DNA of 64,000 nt. It comes from Chlorops oryzae. Its lineage: Eukaryota > Arthropoda > Insecta > Diptera > Chloropidae. How positions within the stretch are numbered: the first letter of the stretch is position 1; each line of letters starts with the position of its first letter. The translations under genes were made by a program, and so were the position numbers. Where the stretch lies: contig CM035808.1 in assembly GCA_020466095.1 (NCBI GenBank), positions 77,873,863-77,937,862 on the forward strand, read 5' to 3'. The notes under the pieces were generated by a model. The model saw only the letters and a program-made list of their open reading frames with translations. It made no database searches and was not told where the DNA came from. This document shows positions 32,111-42,670 of this stretch, in pieces.

Positions 32111-32229
32111 CCTTTATGACTGCTGTCGCCAAGACTACCTGTTCTTCAGATTTCGCTACGTGGTTTATCGACGTGATTGTGCTAGGTAAGGTTTTCTCAG
32201 ATGCAGGCTCCAGTGGCGAGTTTGAACTT

Positions 32230-32480
32230 GGTAAAAGAATTTGTGAAGGAGGGTGTTGTGAGATCTCTCACATATCCTGCATTTTGATGATCTGCATTTG
32301 GATGCTGAATGCCCCTTTCGAAGACAATTAAAACATAATGATGCCTTTTTTACAAACCGAAATTTATCGGAAAGCGTAATACTTTTGAAACTGGGACACG
32401 AAAATAATGCATGTTCCTTGGAGTGGCAATAAAAACAACTATTGTCATTTGAATTGTCCTTTGACGCGGAGTCTTTACTA
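32230..32480 (-). pseudogene. BEL-A: gag zinc-knuckle region
   Basis: The minus-strand frame gives CFYCHSKEHALFSCPSF, then FRFVKKASLCFNCLRKGH and CRSSKCRICERSHNTLLHK. This is the Cys/His-rich nucleocapsid array characteristic of BEL/Pao gag (three clusters ending in ..H.TLLH). It precedes the protease in the usual BEL order. Confidence 0.75.
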
Positions 32481-32999
32481 ATTGATAGGGAAGACGGTTT
32501 ACCCTTGCTTGGCTTGTTCGAATCGTTTTGATTGTTGCACTTTTGGCTGGCAATTGATTTCTTGGAAGAGGACGATTCTTCAATTGTTAAATGCTGAAAT
32601 ATTTAATTCAATATCGCCTGACAATCACTCCACGAAAGGAGTTTGCTATAATCCAATTGTTCCTCCCATTCAGACCTAGTGGTAGAGTCAACTTTAGACA
32701 TAGCTAAGTGAATGAGAATTGCGTTGCAAATATCTGTATCATTGCCAACGGACAGAAGTGAATCGTAAATTGCTGAAATTGTGTCTACTTATGTTCTAAC
32801 ACTTGAGGCTGAAGGTTTAGTTGTTTGTGCAATGGCGAAAAGCTTTGCTATCGTATCGAAAAATATCAAGCATTTATTATCGTAAACACTTTTTAAACTT
32901 GAGAGAGCTTTCGGATAATTTTCTTCAGTAATTTGGTATGGTTTTATTGTACCAAGCGCTCATCCGAAAGACACGATATCAAATGATTGAACTTTTCAA

Positions 33000-33480
33000 T
33001 ATTAGAAATTAATGGATCGTTGTCCACGAGGCTCTCGAAAAGGCCACTTACATTTTTTTAAATCTACATAATAGCCACTAAATTTTGGTAACTTCATGTA
33101 AGGAAATTTAGATCTCATCAGAGCACTAGGCGACGTACAAATACTAGCAGCTGGTTTCTGATTACTTTCAATTGCTATTTACAATTCGGCTTGGGCTGAA
33201 AGCTTCTAACGCTGATATTTCCTCTGGGCTGTATCGAATGGCATCGATTTAGGCTGAATTATCATCGCGGTATCTATGAATTGATTCAATTTGTCAAGGC
33301 GACATTGCAATGGAAATTGTTCAAACACCACTGTACCTTCTGTTAGGGATTTTTAAAGTCGTGTAATGTTGTCTACAGGAAGTCTCTTTTGATTTAATAA
33401 AAAATCAAACGCTGATTCATCTGCTAAATTGCTGTTAGCCGACTATTTCCTTTTATTTTTCATATTCATATTGTAATATA
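33000..33480 (-). pseudogene. BEL-A: N-terminal gag with DUF1759
   Basis: The minus-strand translation near 33115-33010 reads MKLPKFSGYYVD and then, in a shifted frame, ESLVDNDPLIS. This is the DUF1759 signature of BEL gag. Upstream is a charged region to about 33480. The capsid part between here and the zinc knuckles (32480-33000) is open in short stretches only. Confidence 0.55.
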
Positions 33481-33669
33481 AATCCACTGTTATTGAATTC
33501 AAACTCGAGTCTGTTAATTTTATTCCGAAATTAACAGTAAAATGCAAGTAAACGGCTGTTAACCGAAAATCAAATCAAACTCTGTTAATTGATGTTTCTG
33601 TTACATTTTAACAGTTTATTAACGCGTGCAAATTTATTCAAATATGATGTTAAAATTAAAACGAAACTT

Positions 33670-33840
33670 AATGTGAAGAAGAGCCGAAAATGAATTTTTG
33701 CTTCCAACAACAATGTATGTAAATGCTAGCGCAAAACTGAAAACGTAAAAGAAAACTCAATGTGAAGAAAAGACGAAACGAAGTTCTGCTTGCAACAACA
33801 TTGCAAGTGAATACTGGCGCTAACCCTTAAAAGTTTTTCC
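33670..33840. repeat. 89-bp imperfect tandem duplication
   Basis: Copies begin at 33670 and 33759 (AATGTGAAGAA.AG.CGAAA...). They share TTGCTTCCAACAACAATGTA-like and AATGCTAGCGC-like sequence. It lies between BEL-A gag and its primer-binding site, in the untranslated leader. Confidence 0.7.
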
Positions 33841-34338
33841 GTCTCAGACAATACAGTAACACCCCTACGAATGGGCTCTTTGAACGTTGGAAAATAAATC
33901 ACAAAAACTTCTCTTAGGATGCTTGTTCTCAAAATGTATATATGTAGGCACTGTATTTTCAATCGTAATACATTTGTATTACAAATATGATGCAAAAGTG
34001 TGTATGTATGCCTATGATCTCCTTTGATCCTCTTGTACAGTTACGCAATGTTTAACGGCACATTATTATGTATAAGAATGTCACCTTGTGCTTTCGGTTA
34101 ATGTACTAACTGTACCACTGTTGAAATACCTGACTTCTGACGAACCTCCGTTTGTCCATAAGAACGTATGGTATTCCACAGCTTCGATGTGATGATGGCC
34201 ACTCTGGCTGAACTGGAAGATGGATGGACGTTTTACTATATTTATGATGCTCCGACTCGCAGGATTCCGCTGGTCGTTGATTGCCGCTTGTTGCTGTACT
34301 CCAAAACACGATTATTTTATTTTTTAAATTTGCCTCAC

Positions 34339-34356
34339 ACGTTTGGGCGCCAAAAT
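34339..34356 (-). promoter_or_regulatory. BEL-A primer-binding site
   Basis: On the minus strand the sequence reads TGGCGCCCAAACGTGTGAGG, a typical tRNA primer-binding site at the 5' LTR boundary. It fits the minus orientation of BEL-A. The 5' LTR would continue toward higher coordinates and is interrupted by BEL-B at 34668. Confidence 0.5.
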
Positions 34357-34667
34357 AATTAGAACAATGTGTTTTGATCTTAATTTTGAAATATTGCGTT
34401 TATTTTATAATGACAACGATAAGACTCCGAAATAAATTTTCTTATAAAAAGCTGTACAAAAATAAAGTGGCCAAATTCAAAATTGCGAACGCTCGCGATT
34501 GCGACTAACAGAGAAATGAATAAAAAAGCTAACTTAGTTCATAATGTGACAGAATTCTCTCTCTTCTTTTAATCCCTTTTCTTTTTCTCTCGATAACTTA
34601 TGACTATAAAATATCGATATCTGATGGTATATACAGAGCAGCAAGTAATTAATAATTATAAAAATGG

Positions 34668-35125
34668 TGTCCGTTTTTCCCGCTGTCGCTACGCAGCCAG
34701 ATCCCACCAGCGGCGAAAAAACGGGAAAAAGGAGGGCAGCACTCCTAGCACAGCTGCTCGCGCTTTTTCCCGCCGGGCTTGACTGGCAACACCGGTCAAG
34801 TTTAAAAATTATTATAAAGTCGATTCTCAACGTGACACCTGCGTGAAAACCGTTCGTTCGAAAAACAATCCACCAAAACGAAAAGTAAAGTACGGGTCGC
34901 GTTCGCGTGAATAGTTTAAGAATTCGGGCGTTATTTTCTTTTTTTTTGATAAATCATCAATCAACAACAATAGCGTCACTAGCATCGGAATTCCAGCATC
35001 AGCAGAAGCAGCGAGAGAAACAACGTCGACCGCGACCGCAGCAGAAACACCGGCAGTTTAAGGTACGTGATCTTTGTTTACTTCCTACCGATTTCCCTTT
35101 GCCCCACTCTTTACGGGCCCAAACA
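34668..35125 (+). repeat. BEL-B 5' LTR
   Basis: 458 bp, TG...CA. A strong splice donor-like AAG/GTACGT lies at about 35061-35067. The 197-codon-plus frame crossing the LTR edge is a by-product of LTR composition. Confidence 0.85.
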
Positions 35126-35126
35126 T

Positions 35127-35143
35127 TGGCGATCCTGCCAGGA
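35127..35143 (+). promoter_or_regulatory. BEL-B primer-binding site (tRNA-Arg type)
   Basis: TGGCGATCCTGCCAGGA starts two bases after the 5' LTR. It is complementary to the 3' end expected of an insect tRNA-Arg (acceptor stem plus CCA). This primes minus-strand cDNA synthesis. Confidence 0.65.
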
Positions 35144-35740
35144 GTCCTGGCTTCTGGGAGAAAAATTCCATCCAGAGCCCATTCCAGTGCACGCGGTGTG
35201 AGCCTTCCAGTGCCCTTCAAAGTTCTAACGGACATTGGAATTGCAGTGCTTGGATTTTTCTCATTCGAATTTAAGTGCCTGTCTCGCTCTCGAGGCAAGG
35301 GGAAACCAACAGCTGAGTGGCAGCGGGGTGACCAGTGCGTGTATTTGCGTTGCTTTGTGTCTATGGTTGATCGGCCTAACGGCTTTTTGCACGCAAGAGA
35401 AGAGAAGACAAAGCAAATTGGACGACAAGCTCGTTGGTCAGCTGTATCGCAGCGCTGCTACCGTTTGTCTTTTCGGTCGCTGTTTCGATCTTTCGATTTG
35501 AATTCAAAGTTGGCGAGCGAAGCAAGGCGGATTTTTCTCGCATGCGATTTCTTCACTCAGAAGAATTGGAATTGCTGCATACACCAGACGAAAATTATTA
35601 GTGGGCTGCACTGCCTGGCCTGTTGAGAAATAAAGTATTGACAATTCAATTTCGACTACTTATTTTATTTGCGTATTTGCTAAATTGATTGGTGTACTAG
35701 CTAACCAAATTAAATAAAGCCTGAACAATTTATAAACGAT

Positions 35741-37474
35741 TTGAATTCCCAGATCAAGCAAATTAGACGAAAGAACGTTGGCCAGCTATATCGCAGCGCT
35801 GCTACTTTGGTTTTTTTCGGTCGTTGTTTCAATCGTTCGATGGACATGATTTTGATTAGAAATTTCAACGACGCTTTCAATGGGTTCATGGATTCGTGCA
35901 GATTAAGTAAGAGGTATGATGAAAATTCACCGAGATTTCTGCTGGACGACGCGATGACGGACCTCGACTCAGTGTGGAGAAGGTTTCGAACGGCTTACGA
36001 CGACGCCTGTCTTTCCGATGCTGTCAATTCGGACGAAGTTACAAATCTCTCGGATGCTCTAGAGGCGTGTTGGGGGATTTATCACGACGCCAAAGCCCAT
36101 CTTCTACAGCTACTGCAATACCACACCTCAATTGTAAAAATTTCATTACCACCTACGAACATCTTTCTCGGTCGCGAGCAGCCGGCGAACGTGTGCCACG
36201 TGTGTGGAAATGATCACGCACTGCGACAGTGCCCACAATTTTTGGAAATGACGGTCGACGATCGTCATAGATTTATCACGCAAAATAACAGATGTTATAA
36301 TTGTTTGACTGCCTCCCATCGCTCGGCAAAATGTACCAGCCCCCATCGATGTGCGAAGTGTAAGAAGCGGCACCACACGCTGCTTCATGGACATGCTCCC
36401 GCGGTCTCACCGAAAGATGCTTCTCCTCCGTCCTCCCAGACCCCCGGCCCGTCGACGACGAGCTCCGCTGTTGCATCATCGGCGACGTCACCGTCCCCAA
36501 TTGGAGCCTCGATTTCCTCCCATCAAACCAACGCACATGTGGCTAACAGCCACACTCAGGTCCTATTGCCTACTGCCCTCGCGCACATTCTCCATCAGGG
36601 CGAGCGATTCACCGTGCGAGCGCTCCTGGATCAAGACTCTCAGTGTACCAAACAATCGCCGATATCTAGCTCTCCTCCTGGGACGATCGTCTCCGACATC
36701 GGGACCGACAGCGACAACCAAGTTCTGCGGCCCAACGCCCCCTCGCATGGACACGGCCCTGTGGCATCAACGAATGGTTCATCTCTCTCTCCATTCCAGA
36801 CGCTAGGCTCGTTGACGACGAGCAACTCCGCACAACATTCGATGATGCTTTCTCCTTCGGCACGTACGTCCACACGAAAAGCAAGCACGCATATGGCTGA
36901 AGGCCATACTGAAATACTTCTACCTACCGCCCTCGCGCATATTTTTCATCAGGGCGAGCGATTAACTGTGAGAGCGCTCCTGGATCAAGGCTCTCAGCGC
37001 ACACTCCTCGACGACAGCAAACAAAAACTGCTCTATCTTCCCACACTGCAAAAATTTCGCAAATTCTCTGGCATTCGCGGGCAGAAATCAACAGCGGAAA
37101 AGGAATGCTTTTTCACCTTGGCCTCTCCGCATTCTGAGTTTCAAGAGGAGGTGGCTGCCGTCGTCCTGCCAAAATTAACAAATTGGCTTCCACCATTGAG
37201 AGCAACAAATCCCATCGCGAAAGAGCTACCTTCCTTGGAGCTCGCAGATCCACACTTCATGGAACCAGGACGTATCGATTTAGTTATTGGCTCTGACATC
37301 CTCCCGCGAGTAATGCTATCAGGAATTCGATTCAACGTCGGTGGCAGTCTACTAGCACAAAGTTCAGTCTTCGGGTGGTGCTTGAGTGGTCCCATAGCCA
37401 GCGAATCCTGTGAACCATATGCCAGCTGCGCAAACATTATCCTGCCGTTCGACCCAGGAGGAGCTTTCATTTAG
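35741..37474 (+). CDS. BEL-B gag/protease polyprotein, internally rearranged
   Basis: The open frame runs to TAG at 37472-37474. The first ATG is at 35840; upstream codons are open to 35741. An N-terminal helical gag part is followed directly by the zinc-knuckle array (CHVCGNDHALRQCPQF, CYNCLTASHRSAKC, CAKCKKRHHTLLH), so the central capsid/DUF1759 segment is missing. Next comes an in-frame 354-bp (118-codon) duplication holding the protease active-site region twice, first altered (LLDQDSQ) and then normal (LLDQGSQ). The protease continues to LELADPHFMEPGRIDLVIGS and FGWCLSGP, the usual end of this domain in BEL pol. The frame stays open despite the rearrangements. It would supply particle and protease, not enzymes for cDNA synthesis. 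Confidence 0.7.
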   Translation: MNSQIKQIRRKNVGQLYRSAATLVFFGRCFNRSMDMILIRNFNDAFNGFMDSCRLSKRYDENSPRFLLDDAMTDLDSVWRRFRTAYDDACLSDAVNSDEVTNLSDALEACWGIYHDAKAHLLQLLQYHTSIVKISLPPTNIFLGREQPANVCHVCGNDHALRQCPQFLEMTVDDRHRFITQNNRCYNCLTASHRSAKCTSPHRCAKCKKRHHTLLHGHAPAVSPKDASPPSSQTPGPSTTSSAVASSATSPSPIGASISSHQTNAHVANSHTQVLLPTALAHILHQGERFTVRALLDQDSQCTKQSPISSSPPGTIVSDIGTDSDNQVLRPNAPSHGHGPVASTNGSSLSPFQTLGSLTTSNSAQHSMMLSPSARTSTRKASTHMAEGHTEILLPTALAHIFHQGERLTVRALLDQGSQRTLLDDSKQKLLYLPTLQKFRKFSGIRGQKSTAEKECFFTLASPHSEFQEEVAAVVLPKLTNWLPPLRATNPIAKELPSLELADPHFMEPGRIDLVIGSDILPRVMLSGIRFNVGGSLLAQSSVFGWCLSGPIASESCEPYASCANIILPFDPGGAFI

Positions 37475-37653
37475 TGATAAAAGAGCCAAAGTATTATACT
37501 TTGGCAACACGATACGCTACGCGTATCACCAAAGGAGCGTCGACGCGTGTTACCTACTTACCGTCGTCGCTCACCATCGCCTCGCCCCCTTGAATCTGTA
37601 CGTTACCAGCCACGCCCCTTCAAGTTTCTTTGCGTAACGCAAGGCGGGCAGTA

Positions 37654-38112
37654 TGTCCGTTTTTTCCCGCTGTCGCTACGCAGCCAGATCCCACCAGCGG
37701 CGAAAAAACGGGAAAAAGGAGGGCAGCACTCCTAGCACAGCTGCTCGCGCTTTTTCCCGCCGGGCTTGACTGGCAACACCGGTCAAGTTTAAAAATTATT
37801 ATAAAGTCGATTCTCAACGTGACACCTGCGTGAAAACCGTTCGTTCGAAAAACAATCCGCCAAAACGAAAAGTAAAGTACGGGCCGCGTTAGCGTGAATA
37901 GTTTAAGAATTCGGGCGTTATTTTCTTTTTTTTTGACAAATCATCAATCAACAACAATAGCGTCACTAGCATCGGAATTCCAGCATCAGCAGAAGCAGCG
38001 AGAGAAACAACGTCGACCGCGACCGCAGCAGAAACACCGGCAGTTTAAGGTACGTGATCTTTGTTTACTTCCTACCGATTTCCCTTTGCCCCACTCTTTA
38101 CGGGCCCAAACA
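37654..38112 (+). repeat. BEL-B 3' LTR
   Basis: 459 bp and nearly identical to the 5' LTR. It is preceded by a purine-rich stretch (AAGGCGGGCAG) that can serve as the polypurine tract. Confidence 0.85.
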
Positions 38113-38695
38113 AATAGAATGTAGGTTGCCCAGGTGATATGCTCCAACAGACAAAAAAATTATATTTTCTATTCTTTTTGAAAGGAAACCCACAAAAGAT
38201 TTTCCTTTGTAACAATAAAGTCTTATTTATTTTTTTCTTCCGCTTTTCTCAAGCTAAATTCAGGAAACTGGTTGACTTTTTTAAGGTCTTTGACTAGGAT
38301 CAATTCAAAAGCGAGAGGCTTACTTTTTACCTACAGAATCCTGAACTCTAACGACCCAGCTTACTTCTTTATAATCGCTTAATTCATGTGCTCATAAAAA
38401 CAACTAAATCTAATTATGTACTACATAATACGGTTAAGTGTCGCCACCTAGGCCCTATCTACGTGCAAAGCGGCCTCTGCGCGGTGGCGTTTCTGCGTCA
38501 ACGGTGCTGCGCAGTGAGGTGACAGAGTGGAACTCTATCCGGATTCGTGTCTAGTAGATTTTCTTGGAAAGTGCACTGGAATGCACAGAACTAGGATGAC
38601 TTGACGAGCAAACAAAAGTTTACGTGTGACCGCCGACGAGGGCGCGTGAATCGATTTTACCGGTGTAAAGAGCGACAAACTGGCTTCGTGCAGGG
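38113..38695. other. BEL-A LTR remainder and Osvaldo-like interior, no gene
   Basis: The first part continues the sequence broken by BEL-B, presumably BEL-A LTR. From about 38440 to 38695 it should be Osvaldo-like sequence next to repeat B, but no gag or primer-binding site is recognisable. Confidence 0.35.
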
Positions 38696-40020
38696 GAGCC
38701 GCTACTGGCCTGAGTGTGACGTGGTACTTGCTGAATATTTCCATGTAGGAAAGTGAGGTTGACCCCTAACTATTTTCTGAGCGCACGTGCGTTGCGGCGG
38801 CACGTGGTGGTGACAGACAACCGGAATCTCACACAAGCGCAGAAACCTGTTATATTTTACTGGGCACCCGTGAGTACAACTGCATGTGCAAACTGGCAGA
38901 AAACCGGAATCGCTCGCCAGTGCACCAGAACGAGGTAACTGGTGTGGGTCCCGATAACCAAAATATATTTTACTGGGGACACGTGAGTACGACTGCATGC
39001 CGCAACTGGAAAAAACCCGGAATCGCTCGCCAGAGCACCGGATCTGGGAAACTGGTGTGGATCCTGATAACCAAAATATATTTTACTGGGCACACGTGAG
39101 CACAACTGCACGCGGAAACTGACAGAAGACCGGAATCTTTCGCCAGTGCACCTGATCGAGGAAATGGGTTTTGGTCCTGATAATCGACCTAAACTGGCGG
39201 CGGCTGTATTACGCCACGATAATTCCACTAAAACACGTTTGAAGTTTCTTTATTAAGCCAGCCTGACTCACCAGAATACTTTCCGGAAACTCGAGCGTCA
39301 ATCTTCCTTCCCCTTCGTTGGGTTCCTGTTGTCCTTCCTGCCCTTTGGCGTGGTCCGGGATGCTTGTTAAATTCTTCTATTTTTCTTCCGAAGCGGTCCG
39401 CTTGGCTCGGTTGCTCATAGACAAGTCCCGTCTATCTCGACTTTCAACTTTACCAAGCGCTTGGCTTCATTTATCGTGGTGCTGCCACTCATAGTCTTTC
39501 GCGCGATTCGCGCAGCTAGTCGGTGTTAGTCCCCCTTTTCACGCACTAACAATAGTTTCGTAAGCTCGTGAATCCTAAAGGTCTTAAATCTGCAAATCCT
39601 AAAGTACTTAAATCTTATAGCTTCCAAAATTTCGGTGGTTATAATTTCGTACCTTAAACCTAGGGACTTTCCTTTCTAGAATATGTGAAATTCTGCATTT
39701 CCTGAGCCTATAAATTCATCATTTAAACTACCCTTTGCGTCGCTAAATCTACCATTCGGTAATTAAAAACTTTTATTCGATAACTAATGATAAATATGAA
39801 ATAACTTCTCCTAACGCCAGCATTGGTGGTTCTTGTTGACGTCTGACGTCATAACAGCGTGCTCATGTATTTGTCTACTTGAAAATTTTTATAACTGATA
39901 ACTGTTGTATAACAAAAAAAACCTCCTGGGAAATATACTTATATAAAAAAAAAAACTTCCAACTATAATAATAATATTTTTTTTCTCTTAACTTAAGACG
40001 CGGTATTGTTAGTCCTTACA
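38696..40020 (-). repeat. Long LTR-like repeat B (5' LTR of Osvaldo-like element)
   Basis: Counterpart of 28741-30190, same orientation. It begins on the minus strand TGTAAGGACTAACAATACCGCG at 40020. It has three units of the 113-bp minisatellite (38855-39190) where repeat A has four plus a partial. Numerous point differences indicate an old element. Confidence 0.65.
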
Positions 40021-40024
40021 GTGT

Positions 40025-40288
40025 TATATATATCGCACACCAATCACTAAATCGGCACAATTCAAAAGTTTTTCGATCACTTTTTTGGTGTTTGCCAACA
40101 TTTTAATGCTGCAAAAGGAACACGTGGAAAATTAAGATTTATATTTATTGATTCTGCTGTGATTTACCAATTATATAAATATAAAAAAAGAAACGGTTTT
40201 ACAGACGTCGAGAGTAATTGGCTGTTAGCCCGAGATATGCCACATTTTGAGTTGTGCCACTTTGGTGATTAGTGTGCGATATATATAC
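40025..40288. mobile_element. 264-bp MITE
   Basis: TATATATCGCACACCAATCAC at the left pairs with GTGATTAGTGTGCGATATATA at the right with one mismatch. Pairing extends to about 38 bp (TCGGCACAA with TTGTGCCA). It is AT-rich inside and has no ORF. Its right end abuts the next MITE fragment. Confidence 0.6.
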
Positions 40289-40650
40289 AGGGTGTCGCGT
40301 TCGGAAGTGATTTTTTTATAGGGCTGGTATGGTAGGGGACGCAAAGGTGAACAAAAATCGTATGCACCCCTGAGGAGTTATAGCGCATTAAAATTTTAAG
40401 GCAGTAAGTCGAGAAAAAAATTCCCCCACGAAGATGGTTTATCGTAGAAAAAAAGATTGTAATGCCGTTTGAAACCAAATCGTATGGGCTTTTAGACAAA
40501 GGTAAACTTATGGAAAAAATTGTACCCATTGAGGGAAAAATAAACGGTCAAAATCAAAAATTCTGAAAAGTAGTTCAATTTTTTTTTTTACTTTGGTAGC
40601 CGTTTGGTACCAAACACATTTTTTTAAATAAAACAATAAGTTTTTAAATC
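40285..40650. mobile_element. Half copy of the 835-1407 MITE family
   Basis: It starts TATACAGGGTGTCGCGTT and contains GCACCCCTGAGGAGTTATAG. It then follows the reverse complement of 1407-1080 block by block, to TTTTACTTTGGTAGCC-like sequence near 40600. The opposite terminal repeat is absent, so this copy is truncated. Confidence 0.65.
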
Positions 40651-41590
40651 TTACACCTTATTTGACAAAACTACAAATCACAAAGAATTTTCCTAATTGA
40701 AAAATTTATGACTGTAATTAGTTCATTGCGGGCTTCGGATACAGAAAACTAGGCTTTGCTGATGTGTGAAGAAACACGTGTAATATTGGCGGTGCGGAAA
40801 TGAAGATTTAAGCAGCTAGGCTGTGCGTGGATTGCAAGGGTGCATGGAGTGCACCCACCGAGATGACGATCAGCTAGGAAAGCTGAGTTTATGAATGTGC
40901 GTGGATTGCAAGGTTGCATGGAGTGCACCCACCGAGATAACGATTAGCTAGGAAAGCTGAGTTTATGAATGTGCGTGGATTGCAAGGGTGCATGGAGTGC
41001 ACCCACCGCGATGACGATCAGCTAGGAAAGCTGAGTTTATGAATGTGCGTGGATTGCAAGGGTGCATGGAGTGCACCCACCGAGATGACGATCAGCTAGG
41101 AAAGCTGAGTTGATGGATGTGCATGGATTGCACTTGCTGTTCTAGAACGATTTATAATTGCTGGCCGGTCATTTCTTTTCAACCTCGAAGAGTAGGATGT
41201 ACTCGATAATTCACGGGCAAGTGAATTTACATGTCTGCGCAATTTATTGAAGTATTTTTCTTTGATATTGGTGAACTCTGTTTTAACCAGTTCTACGTTG
41301 AGCTCTTTATGGATCCGTTTATTCGAAACAAATCAAAGAGCTCCTGTTATAGTCCTTAGGATCTTGGACTGTGCTCTTTGCAGGATTTGTATCTTCGAAG
41401 AGCTGGCATTTCCATACAATTGTTAACCATACGTCCATATTGGTTTTATAAATTGGTTGTATAGAAGGATTTTATATTCAAGCTTTAGAGGAGAGCGGCT
41501 TTTTATTAACCAGTGCAGGCTGTTGGCTTTAAGCTTCATTTGGGTTCTCTTGGCTTCAATATGCTTACGCCATGTCAGTGCCATGCCAAA
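40651..41590 (-). pseudogene. Jockey-clade LINE, 3' fragment 1
   Basis: The minus-strand frame reads LTWRKHIEAKRTQMKLKANS and LEYKILLYNQFIKPIWTYG (41580-41423). A broken continuation follows: IQILQRAQSKILRTITGA, NKRIHKELNV and RLKRN.. (to about 41160). This is the post-palm thumb region and C-terminus of Jockey-type reverse transcriptase. The last part contains the 74-bp minisatellite. The 5' part is absent, as is usual for LINE insertions. Confidence 0.75.
40823..41118. repeat. 74-bp tandem repeat, four units
   Basis: Units start at 40823, 40897, 40971 and 41045 with GTGCGTGGATTGCAAGGG. A degenerate fifth starts at 41119. Each contains GATCAGCTAGGAAAGCTGAG. The second Jockey fragment has the same repeat in about two copies (43505-43652). 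Confidence 0.9.
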
Positions 41591-41593
41591 AGA

Positions 41594-42670
41594 AGTGCAA
41601 TAAAAAAAGTAGAACCAAGGAATGCAGCAACACCACTTCAACTCGAAATCTAACACCTTGGACAACAACAACACGAGCGAGCGTGAAATTGAACGCCATA
41701 AACAAAACAACAACGGTCGGCGCTCGAAGTCACAGAAAACATGAACAATAAAAAGATACTGTAACCAGAGGAGGCAAAAACAACAACACGGGCTCGCAAC
41801 GACAAACAGACCGTCGATGTCAATGTCAACTGACAATCGATCGTTCAAGGCCAACGATCGAAAGGGAAAGCAGGCAGACGAAAGGCCAAAGAACACGAGC
41901 CGCCGAGTCAGCATGTGGACCACACACAAATTAAGGGAAGTTTGCGGCATGGGTTTTCATGTTCTTATTGCTTTTCATTCTTTACGTCTTTTTGTGTGTG
42001 CATTTGGCTTGCCTTAAATTGTATGTATTTTGAATGGCTTTGGGTTGATTTGCTTCGCAACTTTTTATTTTAATTTTAAAATTTTATTAAAATGTGCTTG
42101 GTAATATTGGCCCTAGAGTCTTATTATAAGACTTTTTTCGGTAAAAAAAAAAAACCGTTTTAATGCTGGTTACCACGCTTTTGAATCCACCGGCTGTGGG
42201 ATTTTAACACCGAACCTCTCGATTTCTAGTAATTTTTCTAGTCTGCTTACCCATTACGCCGTCTTCGCCGAATTGAAATGAATGACCTTTTTTGTTTATA
42301 AAAATAGCTTGCTTCTATATTTACCTCGAATGCCTTGCGATTTGGAAACAAATTAACAAAACTACTTTCGAGAATTAAAGTTTCGTACCCACTAAACACA
42401 AATACTTTTAAGAATTCGAATCGAATTCGATTCGAATTCGCGGAAGGCAATTTTCGCGAGCTCGCGCTTTTATCGTATTCGATTCGAAGAGAAAATGTGA
42501 TAAGAATTCGAACCGTTTGCAAAGAGCTCGCCTCGAGCTCGCTTTTTTATCGTGGAATTCATAAGAGTCTTGCCGACTACGGCTTCCTGAAAGAGATTTA
42601 GAAGTTTTGTTGATATTTTGAAAAGTCCTTGAGGGCTCCCTGAAAAATGGCCCCAATGCAAAATTTTTTT
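41594..42670. other. No confident gene
   Basis: 41600-41940 is Gln/Asn-codon-like, CAA- and AAC-rich sequence with only a short open frame (41817-42017). 42400-42560 is a low-complexity stretch with many GAATTC and GAGCTC hexamers. No family is recognised. Confidence 0.4.

Larger units (their letters stand above)
34668..38112 (+). mobile_element. BEL-B: LTR-complete, RT-less BEL/Pao element
   Basis: LTRs at 34668-35125 and 37654-38112 start TGTCCG and end AAACA. They differ by four substitutions and one T indel by eye, so the insertion is young. The flanks AATGG and AATAG are a near-perfect 5-bp target duplication, as expected for BEL/Pao. The 2.5-kb interior holds a primer-binding site, a gag/protease frame (35741-37474) and a purine-rich stretch before the 3' LTR. 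It lacks reverse transcriptase, RNase H and integrase. It is therefore a non-autonomous derivative that would need another BEL element's enzymes. It is inserted within the - strand BEL-A, in its LTR region. Confidence 0.85.

Noticed and set aside
34907..35626. 239-codon open frame in BEL-B
   Set aside because: It crosses the LTR end, has no resemblance to gag, and its first part recurs in the 3' LTR copy. It is a by-product of sequence composition.
41423..41950. 175-codon minus-strand ORF as one protein
   Set aside because: Only the last 50 codons are Jockey reverse transcriptase. The upstream part is antisense to unrelated CAA-rich sequence and reads as Cys/Leu/Phe-rich noise.
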